The notes beneath the pieces were generated by a model. That model did not search any database. It was not told the DNA's origin and saw only the letters and a list, made by a program, of their open reading frames with translations. A DNA stretch of 64,000 nt, taken from Atriophallophorus winterbourni. Its lineage: Eukaryota; Platyhelminthes; Trematoda; Plagiorchiida; Microphallidae. The stretch lies in the NCBI GenBank assembly GCA_013407085.1, contig JACCGJ010004965.1, forward strand, positions 26,915-90,914, written 5' to 3'. Shown one piece after another: positions 28,201 to 33,619 of this stretch. The position numbers and the translations under genes are program-made. The number at the start of each line of letters is the position of its first letter. The stretch's first letter is position 1.

Positions 28201-29670
28201 CAATCATAAAATCATTTATTACGAAATTATCACTTAAAACTTTCATTGATGAATGCGATTTGAGCACTGCCAACAAGGAAGATTGGTGTTACAACCAAAC
28301 ATTGACAGTCAACCTGGTTGTGTCATATAAATGTCCTACATATCTATTTCTCATATCTGTCTATGCCTGGGCAACCTGACAGTAATATCACCCACGTGCA
28401 GTCTCTGACTGTGCGGCACTTTGCCTGGATTAGGCTTGTGTATGCATACCATACCATAATGACCTACATAAGCTAGATCATTGCCGGGTTGATTGCAAAT
28501 AGTAAAGAACTGCAAACGACAAAACAGTGTCACACCAGTCACTATCGCTTTTGCAGTTTACATAGTTTTCAGCGGCTCGAGAGTACCTCAGTTCGTGCAG
28601 AGGCAGATCGGCATAAGGAAACACCCATAAGTCTCAGTGCCATTTTTATTTTGATTCTTAAATTTGTCTGGACTTGGGCAACCCGACAGTATCTTAGGAA
28701 ATGTGCAGTCTAAGACTGTGTGGCACTATGCCCGTCTTAAGCATGTGATTCACTACATAACTCAGCTCGTCTAACTACTCACGGATCGTAAGGCACGAAG
28801 TTAGACACCGTCAGGGTAGACCAATACATAAATACAGTACAATATTTGGAGAGCAGGTAATTAAAATAGGTGTGAGAAACGCGAAGATAAAAATCGTAAT
28901 CTTGATTCCCTTGGATTGTTATCAAGAAACATTGGCTAATATAATTGCGGCAGCCCGTTCACCGCCAAAGCTTCACATTATTCATTTATTATAAGTATAT
29001 TTTGGCAAATTAAGCATAAATTGTTATATTGAGGGTACTCATCGTCGATTGAACTTTATTTTGAGAATATACTTGATGGCGAAATATCCAGTTGATCTGA
29101 TTTGACTAGTACCATAAATCTTGGGAATTTATTCAAGAAATACGAAACCGAAATCACTGAAATAAGAAAGGCGAGCTATATTGCTTATTCGGTATATAAA
29201 TGGTTAGTTATTCTTTAAAAGTAAAAAGATATACGCGTGATCTCAAAAACAGAAACAAGAAGTGTGGGCTGCGGCTCAAATACCTGCGGTAACGACTGCA
29301 ACACCAACTTTGCCCGACAATCTGGAAACCGCATCTGCAGCGAATACTGCGGTGGCCTCGTGTCGCACATCAATCACACGGATGTTTCGTTGTTCGGCAG
29401 CCACCAATATGGGAGATATGTGACCTCCGCATAAAGTGAACAAAAACTGAACCCCATGTGCCTATGCAGGAAAAATTAGGCGGAATCGTCTCACTCTAAG
29501 AACGTCCGCAACAAGTTCACCTCCATGGTTTTTGGAATTTTGATCCAACTAAAAATGAGTGCTGGATGGATAAGCAAACAACCAACCTCAAAATTGATGA
29601 ATTTCTTCAGAACCTTCAGAATTATCCATCCGCTAATAGCTGCAAATATAACGGATATCCACAAGACCAT
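3866..29670 (-). CDS. ILVBL: ILVBL/HACL2-like ThDP-dependent 2-hydroxyacyl-CoA lyase, 11 exons (gene span)
   Basis: Joining 29587-29670, 29495-29548, 29284-29461, 27888-28124, 22555-22666, 16725-16962, 14542-14665, 12778-12872, 9839-10014, 5462-5711 and 3866-4285 gives 1968 nt, 655 residues plus stop, close to the 632 of human ILVBL. All introns are GT-AG with matching phases. Residues 3-18 form a hydrophobic anchor, as in the ER-membrane mammalian protein. Glu81 in [10 protein letters not shown] is the expected cofactor-activating glutamate. The central domain carries [11 protein letters not shown]. The C-terminal ThDP/Mg domain has GDG at 524-526 and ND at 551-552, the standard spacing. Mammalian HACL2 cleaves 2-hydroxyacyl-CoA to formyl-CoA and a shortened aldehyde in fatty-acid alpha-oxidation; the same activity here is inferred. 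The start is supported by an in-frame TAA at 29674-29676. Canonical AATAAA was not seen just downstream of the stop. HACL1 is less likely because the N-terminal anchor and the sequence match ILVBL. Confidence 0.93.
4698..4925 (+). repeat. R1 SINE-like repeat, full length
   Basis: Reference description of R1. The unit is about 225-240 bp. It starts near CACGGATGTGCAATCGTGC and runs through ATTGATTGGCCAACGGTAGT, a CT-rich middle, CCTGGGCAACCTGACAGTA and GCACTTTGCCTGGATCAGGC. It ends in a variable CATACC, CATA or CACAT tail. Its RNA could fold into serial hairpins (GCCTG/CAGGC, GCAGTC/GACTGC). No convincing tRNA A or B box is visible. Copies lie in both orientations; four have clear 11-14 bp target-site duplications. 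This copy is diverged (CCTGGGGAACCTGAGAGTG). Confidence 0.85.
5128..5258 (-). repeat. R1 repeat, 5'-truncated
   Basis: Keeps the tail-proximal half of R1 with a TGTGATG-type tail, and breaks off after GAAATGGTAGTGA. Confidence 0.85.
5462..5711 (-). CDS. ILVBL: ILVBL exon 10 (residues 433-516)
   Basis: Encodes [17 protein letters not shown], then [37 protein letters not shown] and [11 protein letters not shown]. These are the strongest family signatures ([22 protein letters not shown]). Acceptor CACTTCCAG, donor GTGAGT, phase 0. Confidence 0.96.
5986..6224 (+). repeat. R1 repeat, full length with 13-bp target-site duplication
   Basis: ATGCCTTCAACGT occurs at 5973-5985 and again at 6225-6237, directly flanking the unit and its (CATAC) tail. 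This is the signature of target-primed retrotransposition. Confidence 0.92.
6300..7060. other. Intron 9 of ILVBL, AT-rich; nothing recognised
   Basis: Low-complexity AT-rich stretch with no recognised element or gene. Confidence 0.4.
7060..7720 (+). mobile_element. RTE-like LINE, reverse transcriptase fragment, decayed
   Basis: Frames give [19 protein letters not shown] (the RTE G.RQGCVL.PTLF block), [13 protein letters not shown], then [19 protein letters not shown] and [11 protein letters not shown], the RTE (F.DDA..A..EE.LQ..L..F...C..FGL) block. The catalytic aspartates are altered (TEDA) and frames shift. It lies in intron 9 opposite to the host gene. Confidence 0.8.
7720..8680. other. 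Intron 9 of ILVBL; nothing recognised
   Basis: No coding or repeat signal I can support. Confidence 0.4.
8690..9345 (+). mobile_element. CR1-like LINE, 3' end of RT and UTR
   Basis: Contains LIRTYVRPII, then [19 protein letters not shown] and [19 protein letters not shown], then [19 protein letters not shown]. This is the C-terminal CR1 pattern (R.C..WN.LP...V...S...FK..LD). The Trp codon TGG is intact at 9140-9142. Frameshifts precede it. AATAAA occurs near 9318. Confidence 0.8.
9839..10014 (-). CDS. ILVBL: ILVBL exon 9 (residues 375-433)
   Basis: Encodes [19 protein letters not shown], then a variable helical stretch and [17 protein letters not shown]. Human ILVBL has NSDIFWKPQEAVQGDVG here. 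The donor GTGGGT is weak, but it is the one that gives the split CG/A arginine codon into exon 10. Confidence 0.9.
10015..10800. other. Intron 8 of ILVBL, proximal part; nothing recognised
   Basis: Only a short plus-strand open frame near 10129-10326, without recognisable features and antisense to exon 9. Treated as non-coding. Confidence 0.4.
10801..10928 (-). repeat. R1 repeat, 5'-truncated, TGATG tail
   Basis: The tail reads GTATGTGATGTGATGTG, a different unit from the usual CATACC. Confidence 0.85.
10930..11430. other. Intron 8 of ILVBL; nothing recognised
   Basis: No supported feature between two R1 copies. Confidence 0.35.
11431..11620 (-). repeat. R1 repeat, near full length
   Basis: Diverged copy with an internal deletion around the TTGGCCAA box; it ends in GCACATAAGTGC in place of the usual terminal hairpin. 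Confidence 0.8.
12180..12420 (+). repeat. Repeat family B, interrupted by R1
   Basis: Carries the B landmarks: GACAGCATTACA, a core close to TAAAATCCAAAAATACGGGG, GAGGTGTCTACACCTC and GAGCGAGTAGAG. It ends in CTCTACTTGACAGC, where the following R1 copy is inserted. Confidence 0.75.
12432..12646 (+). repeat. R1 repeat with 11-bp target-site duplication
   Basis: ACTTGACAGCA flanks the copy at 12421-12431 and 12647-12657. The tail is CATAGCATACCATGG. Confidence 0.9.
12778..12872 (-). CDS. ILVBL: ILVBL exon 8 (residues 343-374)
   Basis: Encodes [19 protein letters not shown] and [13 protein letters not shown], matching TVCDFRLSYGR and IIIVNR of the family. Acceptor CGATCCCCCAG, donor GTAAGT, leaving in phase 0. 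Confidence 0.94.
12873..13680. other. Intron 7 of ILVBL, distal part; nothing recognised
   Basis: Short open frames only, none recognisable. Confidence 0.35.
13680..13758 (-). repeat. Repeat family B, minus strand, left piece split by family C
   Basis: The reverse complement has ACAAGCTTTCATCGCCACTT and CATCAGCATGACAGC, matching B at 20.3 kb. The other piece lies at 14264-14400. Confidence 0.75.
13759..14263 (-). mobile_element. Family C retroposon inserted in repeat B, 16-bp target-site duplication
   Basis: GTCATGCTGATGTCGC (13743-13758) recurs as GTCATGCTGATGGCGC (14264-14279), flanking the 505-bp unit. A second copy lies at 32944-33498. The A-rich end (reverse complement of CTTGCTTTTGTGCG) suggests a minus-strand retroposon. 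Both copies share a minus-strand frame beginning MQVALG.AK.R.ADSNKR, then [12 protein letters not shown], so the ancestor was probably coding, perhaps the end of a LINE. I do not recognise the protein. Confidence 0.75.
14264..14400 (-). repeat. Repeat family B, minus strand, right piece
   Basis: The reverse complement carries GGATGAGGTGTCTACACC and CAAGCAAGTGTTGTGAACGA, the B landmarks that precede the segment at 13680-13758. Confidence 0.75.
14542..14665 (-). CDS. ILVBL: ILVBL exon 7 (residues 302-343)
   Basis: Encodes [19 protein letters not shown], then [10 protein letters not shown] and [11 protein letters not shown]. Human ILVBL has GVPCFLGGMARG and ADVIVLAG at the same places. Acceptor GCTGTAG, donor GTATGT, leaving one base of the glycine codon. 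Confidence 0.93.
14666..15350. other. Intron 6 of ILVBL, proximal part; nothing recognised
   Basis: A GC-richer patch at 15130-15320 has short open frames on both strands, but I could not assign it. Confidence 0.35.
15352..15955 (+). repeat. Repeat family B, longest copy, carrying an R1 insertion
   Basis: Runs from a GACAGCATTAC box through TAAAATATTCTAAAAGATAT, GAACGAGTAGAG and ACAGTCACGCATCA to TTAGACCCCAACCTGCGAGA and CAACTCAGAGTCTGG. It pairs with 20085-20487 over its length apart from the R1 insertion at 15620-15715. About 500 bp without the insertion. No open frame is recognised. Confidence 0.8.
15620..15715 (+). repeat. R1 repeat, 5'-truncated, inside family B
   Basis: CACGCATCA occurs at 15611-15619 and 15716-15724 on either side. 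The B copy at 20330-20345 has this site once and uninterrupted. The tail is CATACATACACA. Confidence 0.9.
15960..16724. other. Intron 6 of ILVBL, distal part; nothing recognised
   Basis: An open frame of 91 codons at 16243-16518 (plus) shows no motif and was not called. Confidence 0.35.
16725..16962 (-). CDS. ILVBL: ILVBL exon 6 (residues 222-301), central domain
   Basis: Completes Trp222, then [14 protein letters not shown], a proline-rich linker, and [19 protein letters not shown] with SQALLPP. This is the start of the central Rossmann-like domain. Acceptor CCCCTCAG, donor GTAAGA. Choosing this donor rather than the GT five bases earlier keeps phase 0 and the family length. Confidence 0.94.
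17056..17170 (-). repeat. R1 repeat, 5'-truncated, (TATG)n tail
   Basis: A run of five TATG units adjoins the copy, giving a pure tetranucleotide tail. Confidence 0.85.
17230..17434. repeat. Inverted pair with hammerhead-like cores lacking stem II
   Basis: AGCCTGACGACGAAACGTTC (from 17230) is matched on the opposite strand by AGCCTGATGACGAAACGTCC (17433 downward), about 170 bp apart. Each contains CTGAYGA and GAAACGT separated by a single C, so there is no stem II. The pair looks like the termini of a small foldback element. Confidence 0.6.
17450..17810. other. Intron 5 of ILVBL; nothing recognised
   Basis: No supported feature. Confidence 0.35.
17812..17979 (-). repeat. R1 repeat, GGTATG tail
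   Basis: Lacks the last ~60 bp at its 5' end; otherwise close to the other copies. Confidence 0.85.
17990..18855. other. Intron 5 of ILVBL; nothing recognised
   Basis: Short unrecognised frames only. Confidence 0.35.
18872..19097 (+). repeat. R1 repeat, full length with 14-bp target-site duplication
   Basis: ACCATTCTTTCGCA is present at 18858-18871 and 19098-19111. Part of the 3' copy (ACC) could belong to the tail. This copy gives the cleanest definition of R1 ends (about 226 bp). Confidence 0.93.
19325..19381 (+). repeat. R1 repeat, last ~57 bp only
   Basis: A severely 5'-truncated copy, starting in the GCAGTC...GACTG hairpin and keeping the TTGCCTGGATCAGGC end. Confidence 0.8.
19385..20080. 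other. Intron 5 of ILVBL; nothing recognised
   Basis: No supported feature. Confidence 0.35.
20085..20487 (+). repeat. Repeat family B, uninterrupted copy (empty site)
   Basis: Keeps continuous sequence at the sites where R1 entered the 15.4-kb copy (CACGCATCATAACAAGC) and where C entered the 13.7-kb copy (GACATCAACATGACAGC). Confidence 0.8.
20575..20672 (+). repeat. R1 repeat, old and rearranged
   Basis: CAATATCTCAGCTCACGTGC and AGTCCATGACTG match R1, but the CCTGGATCAGGC hairpin has decayed. Confidence 0.55.
20690..22350. other. Intron 5 of ILVBL; nothing recognised
   Basis: A 135-codon minus frame at 21676-22083 has no recognisable motif and looks like a chance AT-rich frame. Confidence 0.35.
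22354..22464 (-). repeat. R1 repeat, diverged
   Basis: Lies just 3' of ILVBL exon 5 in intron 5; CCGCACAGTCAG is mutated to CCACACAGTCAG. Confidence 0.75.
22555..22666 (-). CDS. ILVBL: ILVBL exon 5 (residues 185-222)
   Basis: A 112-nt exon too short to stand out as an open frame. It encodes [19 protein letters not shown], the GPV.(V/L)E.P.D.LYPY motif of ILVBL, and ends WITSW with the Trp codon split. Acceptor CTCTTCAG, donor GTGAGT, phase 1 in and phase 2 out. Confidence 0.93.
22680..22772 (-). repeat. R1 repeat, fragment abutting another copy
   Basis: Begins only about 13 nt upstream of ILVBL exon 5 in the transcript, so it lies next to the acceptor of intron 4. It joins the next copy head to tail. 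Confidence 0.75.
22773..23004 (-). repeat. R1 repeat, full length
   Basis: Complete from GAAAGCACAAGCC to GCACATCCGCGC. It forms a tandem with the preceding fragment. Confidence 0.88.
23505..23585 (+). pseudogene. tRNA-like sequence or tRNA-derived retroposon head
   Basis: GCTAGCGCAGTGATGCAGTA resembles a D arm/A box and GGATTCGAATT a B box/T loop. A 5-bp stem TGCAT/ATGCA encloses a 7-nt loop (GCCTTTC). The T stem does not pair and position 33 is C, so it is not a working tRNA. Confidence 0.4.
23590..23960. other. Intron 4 of ILVBL; nothing recognised
   Basis: No supported feature. Confidence 0.3.
23971..24217 (+). repeat. R1 repeat with long CATA/CACA microsatellite tail
   Basis: A diverged copy ending in about 40 nt of CATA and CA units (24178-24214), the longest R1 tail in the window. 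Confidence 0.8.
24220..25160. other. Intron 4 of ILVBL; mostly nothing recognised
   Basis: A very short R1 remnant may exist near 24320-24353 (GTGCTTGTGACTTCATAC). Confidence 0.3.
25167..25510. repeat. Partial tandem duplication, period about 235 bp
   Basis: CCATTGGA, CAACC.G.TCAATTACATGTG, CACA, GGGTTAAACC and GCATGCATTTCCATCAC-type blocks at 25167-25275 recur in the same order at 25400-25510. Confidence 0.65.
25480..25914 (-). mobile_element. LTR-retrotransposon gag fragment (left arm of inverted pair)
   Basis: Frames give [37 protein letters not shown], then [20 protein letters not shown] and FYGQQF. These are the pattern of a Gypsy-like gag (GDVE.WL..FE, L.G.A....) and its continuation. 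A stop separates the halves. No protease or RT is seen nearby. Confidence 0.65.
26190..26377 (-). mobile_element. Short element with a dead hammerhead motif, inserted in gag
   Basis: Shares 26190-26312 with 62881-63005 in the same orientation and 26313-26372 with 62791-62850 in the opposite orientation. The hammerhead-like motif is on the minus strand at 26222-26258. Confidence 0.6.
26222..26258 (-). ncRNA. Degenerate hammerhead motif
   Basis: Aligned to the intact motif at 62919-62956, it has CTGATGG instead of CTGATGA, a broken closing pair in stem II, and G at the cleavage nucleotide. These changes should abolish self-cleavage. Confidence 0.55.
26589..26706 (-). repeat. R1 repeat, 5'-truncated with internal deletion
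   Basis: Lacks the CGCACAGTCAGAGACTG segment between the CAGACAATGTG and GGGCACG blocks. Confidence 0.75.
26706..27117. other. Intron 4 of ILVBL; nothing recognised
   Basis: No supported feature. Confidence 0.3.
27129..27354 (-). repeat. R1 repeat, full length with 11-bp target-site duplication
   Basis: CTAATGTGAAG occurs at 27118-27128 and 27355-27365. A (TATG)n tail adjoins the left one. Confidence 0.92.
27597..27800 (+). repeat. Repeat family B, fragment
   Basis: Recognised by ATCATCACTGAAAGCAT, GGGGAGGGATGGGACT and GAGGTTCCTAC; it breaks off beside ILVBL exon 4. Confidence 0.65.
27888..28124 (-). CDS. ILVBL: ILVBL exon 4 (residues 106-185)
   Basis: Completes the [17 protein letters not shown] motif and continues through [30 protein letters not shown] and [10 protein letters not shown] to TPG. 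All of these are family signatures. The acceptor ends TTTTTATCAG and the donor is GTAATT. Phase 1 at both ends. Confidence 0.95.
28341..28458 (+). repeat. R1 repeat, 5'-truncated
   Basis: Starts in the CT-rich middle; tail CATACCATACCATAA. Confidence 0.85.
28625..28760 (+). repeat. R1 repeat, old copy
   Basis: CTTGGGCAACCCGACAGTAT and GTGCAGTCTAAGACTG are recognisable; the terminal hairpin has decayed. Confidence 0.65.
28765..29283. other. Intron 3 of ILVBL, AT-rich; nothing recognised
   Basis: No supported feature. Confidence 0.3.
29284..29461 (-). CDS. ILVBL: ILVBL exon 3 (residues 47-106), cofactor glutamate
   Basis: Encodes [17 protein letters not shown], then [18 protein letters not shown] and VAVVTA, which align closely with the ILVBL ThDP-N domain. 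Glu81 in RHE is the predicted catalytic residue. Acceptor TGCATAG, donor GTATTT, leaving phase 1. Confidence 0.95.
29462..29586 (-). other. Two minimal introns of ILVBL (38 nt and 33 nt) flanking exon 2
   Basis: Intron 1 is 29549-29586 and intron 2 is 29462-29494. Both are GT-AG. Later introns are 1159, 5221, 5592, 2059, 1669, 2763, 4127 and 1176 nt in order. Very short 5' introns followed by long ones is a known schistosome gene trait. Confidence 0.85.
29495..29548 (-). CDS. ILVBL: ILVBL exon 2 (residues 29-46)
   Basis: A 54-nt exon encoding [18 protein letters not shown], matching the HGGE...VLR stretch that opens the pyrimidine-binding ThDP domain. The acceptor ends CATTTTTAG and the donor is GTGAGA. 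It lies between a 38-nt and a 33-nt intron, both phase 0. Confidence 0.9.
29587..29670 (-). CDS. ILVBL: ILVBL exon 1 (residues 1-28)
   Basis: Begins with [14 protein letters not shown], a hydrophobic stretch forming a single N-terminal membrane anchor followed by a lysine-rich flank. An in-frame TAA lies two codons upstream. It ends GAG before a weak donor GTTGGT, phase 0. This is the least conserved part of the family, so it rests on the hydrophobic profile, the frame and the fit to exon 2. Confidence 0.8.
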
Positions 29671-29700
29671 TTCTTATCGTTCGAATCTGAAATATAAGGT
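29671..29700 (-). promoter_or_regulatory. Candidate splice acceptor 16 nt upstream of the ILVBL start
   Basis: On the minus strand TTATATTTCAG precedes a 16-nt leader and the ATG. It has the look of a 3' splice site. It could end a 5' UTR intron or be a spliced-leader trans-splice acceptor, both common in flatworms. No TATA box or spliced-leader sequence is visible here. Confidence 0.45.
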
Positions 29701-30585
29701 ATTGAAATTGATTTGTCGCAAATATACAAAATTCACATACTGGTAAAAAAACAGTTGATGTAGAAACAAAAGGATGTAAAATTAGTAATGATGAATTAAT
29801 AACCCCAATTAAGTAAATTCTGGTAAAGAAGAAAAAAGACAATATTTGCAACATCAAGTACCCTAGTGCAGATATGCGGGATCATATGATCGTAGTATGG
29901 ATTTAGCTAAACTGCTCAACGATGAGTATAATAAAAAGTGATAGTTAATTGTGCTGTGGACAAACAAGCGAACATTGAAGATCGTATACAATGCAGCTAG
30001 AACCTTCGTACGTGGTGGACAGATTGTGTTAAGAATGTCTTCTTCAGGCAGGCCTGAGTTCGAAAAAAGCACTAGAAGAACTGAAGAGGTGTGCGTACGA
30101 TTGCAAAGGCATAGATAAATTTTATTAGTTAGTAGCGAATTCTCGAGAGTAGCGGAGTTAGTATGGTGGCATCTGCCCAGTCGAACGAACATAAAAATAA
30201 TAGGTGAAGTGATTGAGCAATGGCATGTCATCAAGAAATTCCACACTTGTGGGTATCACTAATTGAATGATATGTTAGCCTGTTGGGCTATATCTTGAGT
30301 TGTTTTTCGATTTGAAAAGGAAAGTCGCGAAACGTTAATAATGTAATGGAGCACAATATACTAGAAATAATCGCGGTGAAAACCATGTGGTTGCCAGTGA
30401 GATTTGGGAGTATTAATCCCGTACGTTAAACTTCACTCCAGCGAAATAGAAAATCATTCATATTTGACGCATTCTCAACTGGCTATTTTAGGTACTTTGG
30501 AAAGACTACGATATAAAATCGTGCGGTATTTGTAGCGAATTGAATACCATCGGCAAATATATGCACATTATATAACGCTCGAGTC
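29701..30585. other. Upstream flank of ILVBL; nothing recognised
   Basis: Should hold the promoter, but I see no clear core element. A 127-codon minus frame at 29863-30246 has no recognised motif. Confidence 0.3.
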
Positions 30586-30589
30586 TCAC

Positions 30590-30705
30590 TTCCACTAAAT
30601 TCTTATATACCAGTTTGGGAAACTGCAACCTAACAGATTCCCAGCCGATGTGTATTCAATTGCTGTGCAGCAGTTTGTCTAGCTCAAGGCCCGTGATTTC
30701 GTAGA
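30590..30705 (+). repeat. Possible ancient R1 repeat
   Basis: GAGTCTCACTTCCA, AACTGCAACCTAACAG and GCTGTGCAGCAG follow the R1 order with many substitutions. Confidence 0.4.
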
Positions 30706-30820
30706 AAGGTTTCGAAAAATTAGTTACTTAGCTGTGAATATGCGAAATGAATACCTACGAATCAGAGGAAGTACCTTGCTGATGTACGGTTATCACAAGT
30801 CAGACAAGTATATTGAACGC

Positions 30821-30919
30821 ATGCAACCTGACAGTATCTCAACCCACGTGCAGTCTCTGAATGTGCGGCACTTTGCCTGGATCAGGCTTGTGCTTTCACA
30901 TCACATCACACATCACATG
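30821..30919 (+). repeat. R1 repeat, 5'-truncated, CACAT tail
   Basis: The tail reads CACATCACATCACACATCAC. Confidence 0.85.
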
Positions 30920-31183
30920 CAACGCAAAATTCTAATTTTTTGATCTGTCTAAAAAAGCACGCTATTTATTGAACAGAGCTGATTTTAATGTTTAGAATGA
31001 ACTGACAGTAGGGTTATACGGGTAGGGTCAATGGCAAAAGACAATCCACCAGGATGACACGAGATTGGGCATGTCGACTTTCACAAATTTGGCAGGTGCG
31101 CTACATCCGCAGATTCGAGCAGAATAGATATCAATACAGTGTACTGGTTAGTATATCCTACATAGCTCTTCGACTATCCATAG

Positions 31184-31244
31184 GCAGTCAACGTTTACGC
31201 GCGGCACTTTGCCTGGATCAGGCTTGTGCTTTCATACCATACCA
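31184..31244 (+). repeat. R1 repeat, last ~60 bp
   Basis: Keeps GCGGCACTTTGCCTGGATC and the CATACCATACC tail. Confidence 0.8.
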
Positions 31245-31639
31245 AACGGTAATATATTTGCAGTCTGATTGCTTCGTTTTTAATGTAAAAAGTTTGAAAA
31301 GCTAAATATTGAAGTTATTTTTTAGCTAAAAAACGCAGGTGTACACCTGTGCAAGTAATACCACGTTATGCTGATTGCCACCTCTAATGAGCTGTGTGCG
31401 GGATCACACTTGGTCTGATTGTAGGCTTGTTATCTCAGTAGTTAATATGGTGATAGCTAAACAAGTAAAGAAACTGCTTTTTCGAGCACAAACATTTTAC
31501 ACCGCACAGATGCGTGCTACATTTTCGGGTGATTCTGTAGGGTTGGTTGCGCCAATCCAAAACAAAAGTTACTTCAAAGGAGAAAATCATTTTGGAATTT
31601 TCCATGTGTAAACTTCATCGCTATGAACAGCATGATACT

Positions 31640-32060
31640 ATTAACCGGTGCAGAAAGCATAATTGTGAAACAAACATGACACGACAAAATTCTAGAAAGA
31701 TGGGTGAAGGCAGGAACAAAATGCTAGTGAACATGTAGAAAATTATGCATGCATACTTGGATGAGATTTCTACATCTCAAACGTTACACGCGTTCAATCA
31801 ATTGTTGTTGTGAACGAGAACACCGACATCAGCACTACTGCATCTTTGTGGATAAAACTACCATGCTTCATAACAAACTTTGCTCGCCACAACACTTGAT
31901 ACCATACAAGATTATTCAAACAAAAGCCACCACTGAACATGCTTTTAAGAGACTATTGGGAATAAGAAACCACTGTGTATTCCGACCACTTGGACACCGA
32001 CCAGCTGCAGGTGTAGTTTAAATGTCAAGACCTTTATTCACTTTAGTCAAGTCAGTCTAG
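31640..32060 (+). repeat. Repeat family B, diverged copy
   Basis: Has the B order: AAAATTCTAGAAAGATGGG, GAGATTTCTACATCTC, TTGTGAACGAGA, CTTCATAACAAACTTTGCTC and CCACTTGGACACCGACC. Confidence 0.65.
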
Positions 32061-32485
32061 CCATTCTTACAACTACGCGATGCTGAGCTTAGACTGGAAA
32101 GCAAAACCGCTTTACCGAAACGATAATTTCCCATTCGCAATACGTGGCATAACCAGCAAAGTCTAGATATGGTAACTAGTTTTGTTCGGTTTCCACGTCG
32201 ATACGATAGATTCTATTACTGCGTTACATATCCGTTGGTGCCAAAAAACTCTAGCAATTGTACGGAGACATTGACTATCGAAGACGTGTAGATGTCATAC
32301 CTTTGGTTTTCAGTGTCTAGGTTTCATATCCATACCACAAAGCGGTGCGAACTGCTGTCGGATTTATATCCTGTAACAGAACTCTGCAGTTAGACCGTGC
32401 TAAGCACATTCCCAAACATGGTAGAATGTTACATAATTGGCCCAAAGTAGTCTGCACATCCTCATAGGAATCTGAGGTAATTACA
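32060..32485. other. Intergenic; nothing recognised
   Basis: No supported feature. Confidence 0.3.
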
Positions 32486-32490
32486 TCACT

Positions 32491-32600
32491 TTATGCATGA
32501 AATCACAAGGCTCGTTCAGACAAAGTGCTGCAAAGTTGTACCCTGCACATGGGCTAAAATACTATCAGGTTCCCTGGACAGATATGACAGTAAAATACAA
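32491..32600 (-). repeat. R1 repeat, fragment followed by a second copy
   Basis: Diverged and directly adjoining the next copy, a second head-to-tail R1 pair like that at 22.7 kb. Confidence 0.7.
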
Positions 32601-32750
32601 AGCACAAGCATGATCCAGACAAAGTGCCGCACCGTCAGAGACTACACGTGAGACTCTAGTGTGTTTCTGCATGCCGCTCACTACCAATAGCAAATCAATT
32701 TATCACGGTGTTAGTTGCATAGTACAAATGTACTGCGCGATTGCACATCG
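32601..32750 (-). repeat. R1 repeat with internal deletion
   Basis: The middle (from GTGGGCTAAGATAC to GAAATGGTAGTG) is missing; both ends remain. Confidence 0.75.
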
Positions 32751-32943
32751 TTACCGTAATCTGAATCAAAACGTTTGTTATCACAGCCTATCTGAGTGGG
32801 TGTCGGCAAATCTGTATTAAAGGCCTCCGTTTGAGCACAAAAATAGAGAAATTGGGCACCCTTCTCAGATCTTATCGCAGGAAAGTTGGTTGACAAGTTA
32901 TTGTACACCGTACAACGCCCATAACTACAGGACAAAAGCGCCT

Positions 32944-33498
32944 TGTTTTACTTTTTACTTTTGTGCGACTATCTCCTCCCGGAGGATGAGTGGGCTTTTT
33001 TGAAGTTTTGGGAATTTGGGTACAAAGCGGCGTCCCCAGCACCACTCGGCGTTTGTTCGAGTCAGCTTCTCTAGACTTTGCGTAACCAAGTGCGACCTGC
33101 AAGGCAGTAGGGAGTTGCCAGAATGGTGGTGTGTGCCAACTAACCGTCTACGAGACTCTGCTCCAGATTTTCCTTCAGGGTTTACTCCCGAAGCCTTTCC
33201 CGCGATCGGGTATCCCGCAAGGCAGCGGTTTTCATTCCCCTAAATGGAAGGCCCTCCCAGGCTAACGAGCTCCATCGGCCCGAAGCAAACTGGTTTTCAG
33301 GCGCCAGTCACTCGCCCTAACCCCTTCTCCTGTTCGTAGAAGCAGTTCCTCCGGGCTCGGGGAGCCACTCGTGCAGACCTGAAGCTGGACTTAATTGTCA
33401 GAGGCTATTTGAGACGCGCGTCATATGGGAGCATTTTATAGACAGTGGGAGCTTATCACCATTGTCACACCCGGCTATGACAACTTTTGGAACCTTTG
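32944..33498 (-). mobile_element. Family C retroposon, second copy, 9-bp target-site duplication
   Basis: AAAGCGCCT is at 32935-32943 and 33499-33507. Compared with the 13.8-kb copy it has about 57 extra bases near 33105-33165 and lacks a short A/T-rich stretch. The A-rich 3' end, read on the minus strand, repeats an AAAAGTA unit. Confidence 0.75.
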
Positions 33499-33550
33499 AA
33501 AGCGCCTGAAATATGTTCACGTATATTTGCTGGACACATTTGTGTAATGA

Positions 33551-33616
33551 GGTATGGTATGGTACGAAAGCACAAGCCTTATCCAGGCAAAGCGCCGCAC
33601 AGTCACAGACTGCAAT
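33551..33616 (-). repeat. R1 repeat, last ~60 bp, GGTATG tail
   Basis: Ends abruptly after GTCACAGACTGCA. Confidence 0.75.
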
Positions 33617-33619
33617 GAG

